This document shows, piece by piece, positions 35,816-48,096 of a stretch of DNA of 64,000 bases. The translations under genes and the position numbers were made by a program. Origin of the DNA: Prosapia bicincta (taxonomy: Eukaryota > Arthropoda > Insecta > Hemiptera > Cercopidae); assembly GCA_036971475.1 (NCBI GenBank), contig JBAIZL010000003.1:54481842-54545841 (forward strand), given 5' to 3'. The notes beneath the pieces are model-generated. The model was not told the DNA's origin. It saw nothing but the letters and a program-made list of their open reading frames with translations, and searched no databases. How positions within the stretch are numbered: position 1 is the stretch's first letter; each line of letters opens with the position of its first letter.

Positions 35816-35886
<71 letters not shown>

Positions 35887-36270
35887 GCATCGATCGCCTC
35901 CCCCAAAGCAAGTCTCTGGATACGCGCCTGGCCTGGTGCTTGTAGTTTATCTTTGTTGCTGGTGTCGTGTTGTATTTTCTATTGTAAATTGTTATTATAT
36001 GTGTTGTTTTGTGTGCTATTTTGTATCCTGTTTTTTTTGAAATTTCTGGGCTATTTTATTTGATGTTTTTTTAATATATAGTATTGTGATGTGTCTAGTT
36101 CTTTGTCTAGACACCAATAAATATTTAGCATACACAAATGGATACAGCATCACAATAATAGACAAACTATGGCACAATATACAAAAACAAACACTAACAT
36201 AACACTACAGAGAGAGAAAACAGATACAACAGCTGTAGTGAACTGCTAATGTTCTCAAACATGAAGTAGG
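34830..36270 (-). mobile_element. Penelope-like element, 3' part, interrupted by hAT
   Basis: Minus-strand reading: KIAHKTTHIITIYNRKYNTT (about 36030-35970), a linker like that preceding the endonuclease; then, beyond the hAT insertion, AFYNHIKEIGHKYTDIYHN (about 35270-35210) from the C-terminal side of a GIY-YIG endonuclease; then the 3' untranslated end with CTGATGA (34961-34955), a GATCG..CGATC stem, and the conserved tail down to 34830. The endonuclease centre itself is missing. Confidence 0.8.
35290..35932 (+). mobile_element. hAT-type transposon fragment
   Basis: IFITLPISNASVERSFSVL (35723-35785) is the end of the hAT C-terminal dimerisation domain. The fragment is bounded by a GGGGCGATCGCCCC box on the left (35298) and CGATCGCC..GGATACGCGCCTG on the right (35889-35932), typical hAT-like ends. 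(AC)n at 35796-35837 and (TA)n at 35841-35884 have expanded inside, directly after the coding piece. Confidence 0.75.
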
Positions 36271-36929
36271 CCTATAGTTACAATCTGCTGCTGAACTATT
36301 TTATACTTTGTTTCAAAATAAAAAATTTAAGGTGAGTAGAGAATCATTGTTTGGGTTCAGGAATCGACAAGGTGTAGTAAAGTAGAGAAGTTCTAAACTT
36401 GAATTGTAAACCTTAAAAGTGTTCAGAAGTATCAAGAAGATCAGGAAAAGATTTTTTGGGATATGAACTGGAACCGTGGCAATTCTATAAAGACAAAACA
36501 GTATCATTATGGGAGACCATGAAACACAACTTAAATATAGAAAAAGCTAAAGCTTAAAAAATTCATAAAAAAAGACAATAGACCTACATAGTACTCCAAG
36601 CAAATTAAAGAAGTGGTGCAAACATACTTTAGAAAGTGATGAAAACCCTGATGCAAGAATAAGAAATATTTAAAAGATGATAAATGGGTGTTCACGAAAT
36701 TGGATATATTATGCAATCCAAAGATGAAATAACTCTAAGTATAGGTGGACATCAAACTGGCGACATTGTCTATGGAATAAATAGTAAACAATAACACACA
36801 AAAACATTAAAATGTTGAAATAACTGAAGGAAAGAAAACCTCAGATGTTTTGTTAAGCTTGTAGATATGACCAGTGCTATTAGAAATTATTTTTTTGTTT
36901 CAAGTGAAATGAAAATGGACACTGTGATT

Positions 36930-37080
36930 AATAAAGAAATAATACATTTTAATACAAATATAAACCGGTCACACAAAGTTACAGACTATACAAAATAAAA
37001 TACTATGCTCTATTCCTTGGAAATACTGCATGCTAATATTCTGTTTTCATTCAAGATAGTCAAATAAACATATTACAAAC
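36930..37080. other. Insertion of about 150 bp relative to the left arm
   Basis: Absent from the corresponding left-arm position near 25565. No recognisable ends. Confidence 0.5.
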
Positions 37081-37302
37081 AGGTAAGGAACTAATTTGCT
37101 TTTCATTTCACATTGTACACATCTTAAAGTACAATAATTTGCAATATATGGGTACACCAGATAATTTATATACTGTATATGTCCTCTAAGTCAAACTTAT
37201 ATTATTTCTTGGATTCGGTTTGTATTAGCAAATTTTTACTGTAAGAAGTATTACACCTACATTATTTAAAATAATCTTTTCTGTATTAGAATTAAAATAA
37301 AT

Positions 37303-37444
37303 TACTACTACTATTAGTATCACTTGGCAATAAACCACTACTTACTGATATTTTTCAGCAGAAGCATTTCACACTAGGTTAGTGCATTGTTCAATGCTGA
37401 GAGTCGCTGATAAGACCTATTTATTTAAACTGTTTTATAATTTC
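37303..37444 (-). repeat. 142-bp PLE-end-like repeat, right copy
   Basis: Same orientation and length as 25195-25336, so the 12-kb inverted-repeat structure sits between direct repeats. Confidence 0.85.
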
Positions 37445-37528
37445 ACGTTAGAATAATTTATATCGAGGCTTGCATGTCTGAGGACGAAATAATTTTTTCT
37501 AAAGGGTCTATGAATTTGAGTTATTGTT

Positions 37529-37653
37529 GGTGCTGCAGACCAATCAAAAGGCAGTAATTGCCTAACATTGCTATGCCGTCTGGGATCAGCGGTGCTACAG
37601 ACTAATCAGAAGGCAGTATTTGACTTACATTGCTAGGCCTTCTGGGATCAGTT
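37529..37653. repeat. Two tandem units with a 62-bp period
   Basis: GGTGCTGCAGACCAATCA at 37529 and GGTGCTACAGACTAATCA at 37591; each unit ends TCTGGGATCAG. Confidence 0.88.
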
Positions 37654-38256
37654 ATTATGCTCTTTATATCGAATTACGTGTTCAGTATGTTCTACAAAAT
37701 TGATGAAATCACTGCGGCAAAGGACTTTTAAACGTCTTTTAACATATAACATTGTACTATGCTTTCATATAAAGTTTTGATAACTTGTTGTTTATACACT
37801 TGAAAGTTTTTATATTAAGAAAAAAGACAATTGATGAGTCGATTAGCTATGTCCCGACAGCTATTTTAATTATAACCGTCAGGTTAGTGAACTTTTTTTT
37901 ATAAACATGATCAATTTAAAACATTTTTATGGAGTTAAAGTCAAAGTTTGCAATGAATACAGCTCCCATAACTACTGACCTAATTAAATTGAAGTATGTC
38001 TTAATATAGCCAAGTGCCATATAGTATATGTCTCAGTATTTTAGTGCACTATTTTTTTAGTGTAATCCATTTAATAATTTGGCTACAGTTAATAATATTA
38101 TTTCGTCTGTAAGAAGATATATATTGTTTTATCAAATAAATGTATTTTAAGTAGATATTTCGTTATTCTTAATCCATTATATTCAAAAGTATATATAATT
38201 ATTAGAGTACTATTTACTGGCCGTGTGCGTTATTTCCACAGCCTTCTCTCCCACAA

Positions 38257-38633
38257 CTAACTAATCTCAATTGTTGCCTCTTTGGCTCTACATTTCTTTC
38301 TTACTAAAGAAAAATGGCGTACCTTTGTAAGTGTTTGTAGATATTGGAATTTGTTTCCACAAATATTAGGCGTTCGTATCTTTAAAGAGTTGTCGTAAAT
38401 TTGCAAGTATTTTGGGAAGTAGCCCTTCTCAATATATGGACCAAATTTGAATTCTTTAAGCGTATAAACCTTGTAATGGACGGAAACCAAGCGGTGTTAA
38501 CTAAGTCTATTACAAAGTATAATTTCTCTATTTGTTGCAATGCAAGAACGTTTGAATTCGTCTTTGTCAGCCAGTTTACTGCACGACAATATAAAAGTAA
38601 GTTGAATAAAGTAATATTTGTAAGTAATTTCAA
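38257..38633 (-). other. Two overlapping minus frames, possible decayed gene; unidentified
   Basis: Frame one (38633-38382) reads NVLALQQIEKLYFVIDLVNT. Frame two (38490-38257) reads KEFKFGPYIEKGYFPKYLQI, then CGNKFQYLQTLTKVRHF. Composition is balanced and low in simple repeats compared with flanks. The opposite strand has a 138-codon frame over 38401-38817 (hydrophobic, Cys-containing). I cannot decide which strand, if either, was coding, and recognise no family. Confidence 0.2.
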
Positions 38634-38895
38634 TGCATACGGAATGTATGCAATAATTTCCTTTCTACTGGTTTTACATACACTATGCCCAGAATGTATG
38701 GGCTATAATGCAAGTTATTATAATCCCTGTTTGTTAAAAATCAAAACTATTCTAAGAAAGTGTTTCATAGCTGTAGTTAATGCAGTGCTCTTATTTATTA
38801 TCTCAATATTAGCCTGATAAGAGGTATAGTTGTCCTAATAAATGAAACATTTCTTGAGGATGAAATTTTGGTAAAAATTTACAATCGCGGACACC

Positions 38896-39140
38896 TACGA
38901 TATTTTGGAAAATTGTTCAAAACCACAAAAAAGAACGATATTCAAAAGTTATTTTTTATTTTATTTTTTGAGGAAAATTACTTAACTTATGGGCGCGTAG
39001 TGATCAAACAGTTTCGTGCCAATTCTATATTCACACCTTCTTTGTGGCTCCAAGAAAAAACCTTTTTATGTTTTGAAATATTATTTCTTGTGGATATCAT
39101 CTTTTTTGGTGGTTTTGAACAATTTTCTAAAATATCTTAG
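38896..39140. mobile_element. MITE-like palindromic element A
   Basis: Inverted ends TACGATATTTTGGAAAATTG and its inverse at 39110-39138, both followed by TTCAAAACCAC. It is a short relative of elements B and C. Confidence 0.75.
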
Positions 39141-39356
39141 ATGGCCAAACTACCAAAAAGTTGTGTTTGAACTGGCCGCGCAGTAACTACAATGCACTGC
39201 ACTACGTCAAAGTCAGTTTATTTTAATACTAAACTTAAAGTCTAAATATTTAACTTTTGGTTATAGTTTTATACGACATATACCTATAAAGTATCCAGTC
39301 AGCATAAATTTGGTTGTAATTATCTGCATTGGCAATAAGTCTAAATGGTTGAAATG

Positions 39357-40140
39357 CAGTACTCCGGCACTATACGATATTTTGGGAAATTGTTCAAAAC
39401 CATCAAATTGGACGATATCCACAAGAATTTTTTTAAAATTGAAGTAGGAAAGTTACTTTTTTTCAATTTAAAGTAGGGTACTAAATTCAGCGCGGATGTA
39501 GAAGTTGTGAATAGGCGCGGAGTGATACTTACGTCACAGTGCTGCGCATAAGGTTGTACGCATTGTCCGCGGCACGTCACGCAACCTTACGTGTGTAGAT
39601 ATTTGAGAAACAACTTCTACAGTTAGGATAGATTGGTTTTAAATTTATAAAATACTGTATACCTATATTAAAATATACCGAAAAAGTGTAAAGTCAGGTT
39701 AGGTTTGGTTTTAATTTTATACATTGAAATTCAGTTGTAAAATCACGAAGCATTTGCAAAACTCTGCGCCTATTCACAACTTCGCGTAATTTTTATACAT
39801 ATATTTAAATATACTTATAAAGTCTCCAGTTAGGATAGATTTGGTTTTAAATTTATACAATACTGTATACCTATATTAAAATATACCTAAAAAGTGTCAA
39901 GTCAGGTTAGATTTGGTTTTAATTTTATACATTGAAATACAGTAGTATCACGAAGCATTTGTATCACTCCGCGCCTATTCACAACTTCTACATCCGCGCT
40001 GAATTTTTTTCGCTACTTTAAATTGAAAAAAAGTAACTTTCCGAGGTCAATTTTAAAAAAATTCTTGTAGATATCGTCCTATTTAATGATGTTAAACCAT
40101 TTCCCAAAATATCGTATAGCGCCGGGCTTCTGCATTTTTA
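39357..40140. mobile_element. MITE-like element B with internal minisatellite
   Basis: Long inverted ends 39376-39530 and 39957-40120 (GATATTTTGGGAAAT, AAATTCAGCGCGGATGTAG, GGCGCGGAGTGATA) enclose copies of a minisatellite unit of about 72-76 bp (TAGGATAGATTTGGTT). No coding. Confidence 0.85.
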
Positions 40141-40154
40141 CCGTTTAAATATTT

Positions 40155-41040
40155 ATCAAAATTACAACCAAATTTATCCTGACTGGATACTTTATAGGTA
40201 TATTTTAATATAAGTACATAATAACGTATAAAATTACAACCAAATCTATCCTGACTGGATACTTCATAGGTATACTTTAATATAGGTAGATAGTAATGTT
40301 GAATAAAAGTATAACCAAATCTATCCTGACTGGATACTTCGTAGGTATATTTTAATATAGGTAGATAATCATGTTGAATAAAAGTATAACCAAATCTATC
40401 CTGGCTAGATACTTTGTAGGTTTATTTTAATATAGGTAGATAGCAGTATTGAATAAAATTATAAACAAATATCCATCCTGACTGGATACTTTTCAGGTAT
40501 ATTTTAATATAGGTTTATAGTAATGTTGTATAAAATTACAACCAAATCTAGACGTAGTGCAGTGTGCTGTAGCTACTGCACGCCCGGTTTACGTTATAGG
40601 CCTACATGCCATTACAGCCTATCATTTAAAATGTGTAAAATATAACTTTCCGTATTTTCTGCGGAGAAAAAGTTGATATTTGTGTTCTACACATTAAAGC
40701 GAGTCATTTAAAAACAAACAAAAACATTTTTAAAACCAACATCATTAAGACTATATTTTTACCAAGTTAGGTTATATATATATATATATATATTTATTTA
40801 TTTAAATGTGTTTGCAGTAAAAAAAAACTTCAGATTCGTGTTCAGCAAGGTCAAATTGAACACGAAAAAAATGTTGCCAATCGTAGTGGTAGGCGCTGAT
40901 CTAAATAATTACCAAAATATAGATAGATGGTAATGTTGAATATAATTATAGCCAAATCTATCCTTACTGGATACTTCATAGGTATATTTTAATGTAGGTA
41001 TATAGTAATATTGTATAAAATTATAACTAAAAGTTAAATA
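40155..41040. repeat. Expanded minisatellite outside element B
   Basis: At least five tandem units (40155-40560) of AACCAAATCTATCCTGACTG with a period of about 72-76 bp, and more at 40915-41040, all inverse to the units inside element B's left half. 40560-40910 is AT-rich filler with (TA)n at 40772-40792. Confidence 0.85.
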
Positions 41041-41459
41041 TTTAGATTTTAACTTGAGTAATAAATTAAATTCACTTCGATGCAGTGCACTTGTTGACTG
41101 ATACATGGTATTACAGACTAACATTAAAAATGTGCAAAAAAATAAACTTTTTGTATTTTCCGCAGAAAAAAGTTATTATTTGTGTTCTACACATTGAACA
41201 AGTAATTTAATTTTTTTTTAACAGTGTCAATAAGACTCGTTTATGTTATACATGCTTCCTTTGATGCTAAATCTGTGGATTATACCTTTTCACTCCTTCC
41301 AAGCTTGCTGTACAATGTTTGCATCAGCTCCTGCGCTCGAGTCAAAAATTATAAAGATAAACTGTATTATAGTAGAAGTCAGGACTTAGGTTTTACAATT
41401 TGAAAGTAGTCTAATACAAATTAAAGTATACTAGTGATTCCATCTTCACCTGAGATAAT
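41041..41459. other. No gene seen
   Basis: AT-rich sequence. The stretch 41130-41200 resembles 40620-40700 (AAAATGTGTAAAA.. and CGCAGAAAAAGTT), so the minisatellite block is part of a longer duplicated unit. Confidence 0.4.
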
Positions 41460-41590
41460 AGTTTTTCATTAAAAACACTTGTGAAAATGTTACACTTGTC
41501 TATAGCAGCACTTTCTTTTATAAAATTTGAGGATGGCTGTTTCGGGAGATGTGTCTGTTCAGAGTTACCATCTAAGTTGACAATTTTGGT
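41460..41590 (-). repeat. Single-sided relative of the 30.4-kb foldback
   Basis: On the minus strand it has GACACATCTCCCGAAACAGC and AGTGCTGCTATAGACAAG, matching one arm of 30412-30579. No inverse partner is nearby. Confidence 0.75.
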
Positions 41591-42339
41591 CGGTTTTGTT
41601 GGTAATAATATTAATTGCAATAAGCGATATTAAATAGACAAAATTGTGTACAGTAAAGAAATCAATTTACTTTTCATAAGATTATAAAGTTTAATTGAAA
41701 ATAATGTTCATTATAGTAGTTAAAAGTACAAGAATATATCGTATATGACTGACTAATTTTCATGCTGCTATTGCTCTTTAAGTTGAATTGTTATTGGGCC
41801 GAAGTTGAAAAAGAAAGTTGTGTAAATGTTCAATGTAACTTTTTCTGGTTTGTGTGTTGTGACTGTGGAATAGTATATGTAATTGTTTGTTTTGTCCTTT
41901 TGCAACTTTATCAAAATAAGATGTGTTGGTGTTTTATAAATTCTATAAAATTTGCACATGTGTTGTTAATGGCGGTTTGGTAAACATGAATTTGATTCAA
42001 AATTTGTAATTTTTTAGGTATACCAGCACGTTTAATTATTTTCAAGGTATTTTGATAGTTTCTACCTCAAGAAAGTATACACAAAACATTGAAATTTGAT
42101 TTTTGTGGGTCATGTGCTTTTTTTCTAAAATTTGAAAATTTTTAGGAAAGTAGAAGTTTTTATTTTTCCTTTGTGATAACTTTCTGTATCGCGTAGTATA
42201 ACTTTATAGCAAAGATCTATTATGTGGCTAAAGGAAAGAAATACCTAATTTTTCTGTCAATTCAATTAAATGCAAATAGGAAATAGTTATTACAGTTTTT
42301 AGTAAGGATTTTAAGTTCAATGAATTTTGTATTTTCCAG
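41591..42339. other. No gene seen
   Basis: AT-rich, with a small open frame at 41762-41983 that has no support. Confidence 0.4.
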
Positions 42340-42456
42340 AGTGCAGCCGTTGCCGCGAATTGGAAACATTGCTATGCAAGTTCAATGCATAGGCAAGGGC
42401 TACAGACAAACACAGCCCACTAACTCAGTCCAACACTTGAAAGAAAATAAGAAATG
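42340..42456 (+). other. Candidate coding exon, 117 bp
   Basis: Preceded by TTTTGTATTTTCCAG and followed by GTAAGTTA, both good splice consensus. One frame is open from end to end (38 codons): VQPLPRIGNIAMQVQCIGKG, then YRQTQPTNSVQHLKENKK. The block is clearly richer in G and C than its flanks. The protein is not recognised. The reading phase would join the exon at 43088 as ...KC FRIFKGS and stop. Confidence 0.45.
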
Positions 42457-42654
42457 GTAAGTTATATTTTCTGAACAAAAATGGTTCTTTTTTACAGTTT
42501 ATTGATTATTGCCGATTTTTCATGTATTTTATTAAACTTAAATTATGAATTTTTATCCTTTGAGTATAAGTTCAACATACATATCATTATAGTTTTTGTT
42601 TTCAATAAATTTCTTACATGAATGTCTTGAATGATTAAATAACTGCATATTAAC

Positions 42655-42740
42655 TCACAAAACAATATACTTTATTGTCATACACATTTCAATGACTTAT
42701 ACCATCATTGTCACTGATACTAATCAAAATTTACAACTGC
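42655..42740 (-). repeat. Single foldback-type end with stem plus GAAA motif
   Basis: Minus strand: CAGTGACAATGATGG, a loop, GTCATTGAAATGTG. An AATGA/TCATT stem precedes GAAA, as in the palindromes. It lies inside the candidate intron between 42456 and 43088. Confidence 0.55.
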
Positions 42741-43087
42741 AACTTAAAGCCAATAATAAAATTGACATAGTGTTCATGCAAGAGGTTAGGAGCCTATGGG
42801 CGTGTATAGGACTAAATGTTTTGTAGTTTAAATATTGCATTTCATGATGAATATTTATTATTGTGGTTTTCATAAATTAAATTGTGGGTTTTATTGTCCA
42901 TGACAATTGGCAAATGTTAAAGTTTAATGAATGTTAAAACTTGTATACAATTGGCATTTTATATAAAAACATTTATTAATACATGGCATAATTTTATTTT
43001 GTTTTCATAATAAAGTTCTATATACATAAAAGCAGAAGCTATAGAAAATGATTTTGTAAATAAAACCCGTTTTTTTTTTTTTTTCAG

Positions 43088-43215
43088 TTTCAGAATCTTT
43101 AAAGGTTCATGAAACACGCTGACAAGATGTAAAGACTACAAAGTGGCTGTTAACACTCTTAGCTTTGTAGAGTGTGAAAACACTTCCTAGGGGAATGCTG
43201 TAGAAGGTGTTTGTT
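43088..43215 (+). other. Candidate exon with stop codon
   Basis: Preceded by a 16-nt T run and CAG (a strong acceptor) and followed by GTAAGTAG at 43216. Joined to the 42340 exon it would add about eight residues, then TGA near 43112, leaving the rest untranslated. Confidence 0.35.
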
Positions 43216-43426
43216 GTAAGTAGACAAATGCATTAATATTTTATTAGTTAATGTTAAATTACTTATTACTGGATTTGGTACTTCTAAATTAGTTTTGGGA
43301 AAGCTTAGAATTTTTGCATTAAATTGTCAATAGAATTTTGTCATTAAATTATCGAGATAACCTTGGTAATAGATTATATGTTATAAAACTATATTATATT
43401 TTGTTGTCGGTAATTGTGAGAATTTC

Positions 43427-44394
43427 GGACCACTTGAGATTAAAATGAAAAATTATTCAAAAACAAGCCCTAGGACGATATGCACAAGAATTTTTTTCCA
43501 ATTTACTTGGATTGAAAATTATTTTTTATCAATTTAGATTTGGGTAAAAAATTCAGTGCGGATTAGTAAGTTTTGTGCTACGTCCGCAGAGTGATATAGT
43601 GATGTCACGCTATGTCTATTCATAACTTATGTATGTAAATATTTAAGAAACAACGTTTTAGCTGAAATTTTATTGTTTTTTTGCATAGGAATTTAAATAT
43701 ACTTATAAAGTCTCCAGTTAGGATAGATTTGGTTATAATTTTATACGTTATTATGTACTTATATTAAAATATACCTATAAAGTGTCCAGTCAAGATAGAT
43801 TTGGTTGTAATTTTATACGTTATTATGTACTTATATTAAAATATACGTATAAAGTGTCCAGTTAGGATAGATTTGGTTGTAATTTTATCCGTTATTATGT
43901 ACTTATATTAAAATATACGTATAAAGTGTCCAGTCAAGAGAGAATGGTTGTAATTTTATACATTACCATCAATGGCAATGGTAATATAAGTAATTTTGGT
44001 TAAATGTATAAAATTACAACCAAATCTATCCTGACTGGATACTTAATTGGTATATTTCAATATACCATTCAATACCACTCAATAAACTTTCCTTGCAAAT
44101 AACAAAAATAATTGTTGATAATATAGCTTCAGGATATGTTTTTGATTAATTTTATATGCATTTTATTGGGGGTGGGCAATCTGAGTATTTACCAAAGTTT
44201 AGATTCCTAAAACATCAACTTTAGTTGTTATCACTCCATGGATGATGTACAACTTCCTACTCTGCATTGAATTTTGTACCCAACTATAATTTGATAAAAT
44301 TAACTTTTTGTGTTGAATAATAAAAAATCTTGTGCATATCGTCATAGGACATGTTATTGAACAATTTTTTATTTTGATCTCAGATGGTCCCAAT
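43427..44394. mobile_element. MITE-like element C with internal minisatellite
   Basis: Inverted ends (GGACCACTTGAGAT...AATTATTCAA, then GACGATATGCACAAGA) at 43427-43570 and 44215-44394. The inside has four or more units of the same minisatellite in one orientation (43690-43960) and one in the other (44005-44060). It is the longest member of the A/B/C family. Confidence 0.82.
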
Positions 44395-46451
44395 ACTCAT
44401 AATTATTTTATTGCCTAACGTTAGTTATGTTTTCAATACTGTGAATTCCGTTTAATTATACCATTGGTTTATGTAATTAGGTGTATGAACCAAAATTTAA
44501 AAATACTAGCAAAAGCATGTTGTGGTTAATTTGTTGTGATAAACAAACACAAATTTACACTGGTTAATTGATCAAAAAAGCTGCTTCGTTGTTAATTTTT
44601 TTTGGGAGATAAAAAAAATTCTGTTGAGATATTCTGTTGAGATAAATTTAGAAGTAAATTTAATCAACTAAGAAAACTGAACCTTAAAAATGTTTCAATA
44701 ACCTTCAGAGAAAGTGGGATCAAGGTCACCCTTGTCACTCAAAAGTGACAACTAATAATTATTCTACACTTTCATTAATGTTACGTAGATTGATCTAGTC
44801 AGGCTTGTTGGCTAGTTCATTTGTAAATTCAGTTAGATTTACAAGGGCTATATTGTCAATATAGAGAATGCTGTATTTTAGAATTACAATAACTACTTTA
44901 GCTTGTAACTTTGCGAGAGCATATTTCACGACTGTTTACCCTACCCTACACGTAGCTTGCAATTAACACTGTTATGTTCAGAGCGTCTCCTGAATAACTA
45001 TTTGTGAAACTACTAAAATCGAGGTTATCCAAAAGGTGAAGTAAAGTATACAGTTTTTAAGGTACATGAAAAAAGTGATTGATTTGCAATTCAAGTATAT
45101 ATTATTTCATGGATTAAGTTTTCTAAATTTTATTTCCATTTTAATGGTTGTTTTGGAGGAATGTCTATTCTAAAATCTTGACACAGGTCGTAGTTATACC
45201 CTCTTTTTTAACAGGCAGTTATATACTTTTGTTGTATATAAGTTTATTTATTAAAAATTAAATTAAAAGCTTTCTTTGAGGTTTCTTAGATATGTAAGAT
45301 TAGGAGAGTTTACTTGAAATGTTTAATTAGTTTAAGACGATCATAAATGTTAGAAATACTATTTAACACTATTTCTTCATAAAACACATTCTTATTTAAC
45401 TTTTGTTTTGACCAGGTGGGGTTTGATCAGGTAAAATATATTTTAAAGAGTTTGTTTTATTTATCACTGCCAGGATGGTATGCTGTCCCTCCCAAAAAGT
45501 AATTTTTAGAAATGCCCTTTCTAAATGGATTCAGCAATAGCCCTCTACATGAATAAGTTAAAATTTATTGAATTTAAATATGATCAACATAAAAAGATTT
45601 ACCTAGAGGCTAGGATTGTGTGTCACGAATTAAACAACTTCTCACAGATATCACTTTAAATCCTGGATACCTTAACTGGCATATGTGTATTGAAAAATAA
45701 CCTTTTTTTGACAGAAAAGCCGGTTTCTCATAAGTAACTCGTTATAACAAAGATACAACGTAAATAAAAGCTTATTACTTGATAACAACAAAGTATTGTG
45801 ATTACAACTTGGTTCATTAAATGTAGTAATAAACTAGAATAAGGATGTAGGGAATAGATTGCGGTTTACTGAACCTTACCACTACGAATTTAGCCAATGG
45901 TACTCAGATAACTTATTTATTGAAGTCACTTCACTTATATCTAGAATTATAAATACATGAAGACATTCTATATATTTAGCAATTATGTGCTTTCACTAGT
46001 TGTAAGCTATCAATGCAGTATATCTCGATTTTTGAATTATCCCTCATTGTAGTATTACTTTCAAAATGTACTGGGATTCAGTTGTCCAGTGTCAACTAAT
46101 CCATTACTAATTAGTGATCTGACTATACTATTTACCATTTGGGGGGGGGGGCTTGTGGAATTTAATTCTGCAAAAACCACTTGAAATTGAATCTGTTTTC
46201 ATTTATATATTTGGATGTCATGTAATTGATACAGGACAAAATAAAACTTTACTTCACAGGTAACTTACACAATCGGTGTAGTTAACAACGTATCTATATG
46301 ATAAAAATTAACAACAAATTCTGTATTGAAATTAATTTACAGTTATGTATGTGGGGGGAGGGTCAATTTATGAAAACAGGCTGAATGATTATCAAGGTTA
46401 TTCTCCTTCTAAAATGTCTTCTCTCTCATACACACACATTATATGTATATA
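44395..46451. other. No gene seen; G11 run at 46141-46151
   Basis: Two kilobases of AT-rich sequence with no supported frame. The only outliers are the 11-G homopolymer and a GGGGGGAGGG patch near 46353. Confidence 0.45.
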
Positions 46452-46860
46452 CAGTAGAACCTCGAAAATCCGAGTCCTAGTTTACTTAGCTTCCGTTGAA
46501 TTAGGAAGGAAAGTTTCTTCCGCCTTTTTCTGTTAGAAAGGAAATAAGTTGGGTGTCCAAGAAATGTTTATATCAATATGGTATTTTTCTTCCTCCCCAT
46601 TCTGGTGTATCATTCAGTTCACTAGTGTTTTACAGATTGGTGAATTACAAAACTTCATCAGTTGTGTTTGATTGTCCTTATCAGTTATGTAAAGATGTTG
46701 TCAGAAGGTCAATGGATCGGAAATATCTTTCTTTATTTTTGCAGAAAGTTTCGACAGTCGACAAAATTCCTTTAGAAAGCACAAATGTCTATTCTTGTGT
46801 GTAACATATCAGAAAATAAATTCTCTTGAAGCAAACAAACCGATCAAACAATGATGACAC
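46452..46860. mobile_element. Possible Tigger/pogo remnant
   Basis: CAGTAGAACCTCGAAAATCC at 46452 closely resembles the inverted end typical of pogo/Tigger elements. An 83-codon plus frame (46553-46804) follows but shows no transposase motif. The right end was not found. Confidence 0.4.
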
Positions 46861-47098
46861 TCATGATTAGCTGGACTGGTCTTTATTGCCGCTATTAATA
46901 AATCTGGATCTGACTGCCACCACATTAATTAGGTTTATTAGAAGTCCTATTTTTTCTAATGCACAGGAACTTATTTCTGTGTAATCCTAGGAGGTCTGTG
47001 TCCCATTCATCTCGAACTATCGAGACTACTGTGTCTATGTATATATACATTTTTTTCATTTAATAAATGTTTTAATTCCTGTTTTTAGGTAACTTTCC
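46861..47098. other. No gene seen
   Basis: AT-rich sequence leading to the acceptor at 47098. Confidence 0.4.
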
Positions 47099-47243
47099 TA
47101 ATCATCGAACCCACTAACGTCTATAAAACCACCAGCATCAGAAACTAGCAACATCAATAACCAACTACATCAACACATATCAGCACCATCAACACCTACA
47201 TCTCCATCATCAAATTGCACACTGCGTCTGTCATATTAATCAG
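47099..47243 (+). other. Candidate non-coding exon
   Basis: Acceptor CCTGTTTTTAG and donor CAG/GTAATT bound a 145-bp block rich in CAT, CAA and ACC triplets, with stops in every frame. It could be an exon of a long non-coding RNA or of a 3' untranslated region. Confidence 0.3.
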
Positions 47244-48096
47244 GTAATTTTTTCTGTTTCTATTTTTTAAAATAATATAATTTTATACATATATTTATAT
47301 ATTAGTTTATAATATGATCAATAAAGTGTAGAATATTATAAACAGGCTGAATGTATGTTGCCTCTACTTTTCCTAGAATCGTCATTATGTTCTTAGGAAG
47401 CAAATTTTGAAGAGTATCTATTAATGAGTTTAATTATTAATATTCTGGTTCCGTTGATGTTGTTGAATGTATTTTAAATCGTGTTACAAATGTTGGCCAT
47501 TGAGAAATTGAAAATGTTGCATTTCATACTTATTATTTTATAGTTCTAATTCAAATATAATTATCAAAATATATAAGTTGTTCAATGGAGTTGAAAGAAT
47601 CTAGGTTACTTGTTTAGCTCTATCCAGAAACCCTAGGGTAATATATTGTTCAGTATTAAACAGTTGTTTCCATTCTTTGAATTTTTATTGTCAGATCACT
47701 AGACTGTTCCTTACCCTTTTTTCCAAATCCTGAATATTTTTGTTACTGTATTAAATGAACCTTTTATTATGAACTTCTCTTAGTTATGATGTCTGTTCTC
47801 CAACACCCTTGCCATATACCATTGGTTCATTTCTTTTATCTTAATGTTGCACTGAAGTAAATTATAGTTATAATTTATGGTTCCTCGTCACATTGAATCC
47901 ACATCTTCCAGTAATCATACACCAAAATCCCATCTCATTTTCTTCTTTTACATTAATGCTGCACTGAATTAACTTCCAGTTATTATTTTTTGTTCCTTGT
48001 CACCTTGAATCCACATCATCCAGTAATCAGACACCAAAATCCCATCTTTTATCTAGTTTGAACTTTGTGTTCACCTGAAGTAAATTTGTTTTTCAG

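Larger units (their letters stand above)
33036..37303 (-). repeat. Right arm of the large inverted repeat
   Basis: Inverse of 25350-27810, lengthened by insertions: 33712-34190, a PLE/hAT segment at about 34930-36265, and about 36930-37080. With these removed the two arms are collinear. It ends exactly where the second 142-bp repeat begins. Confidence 0.88.
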
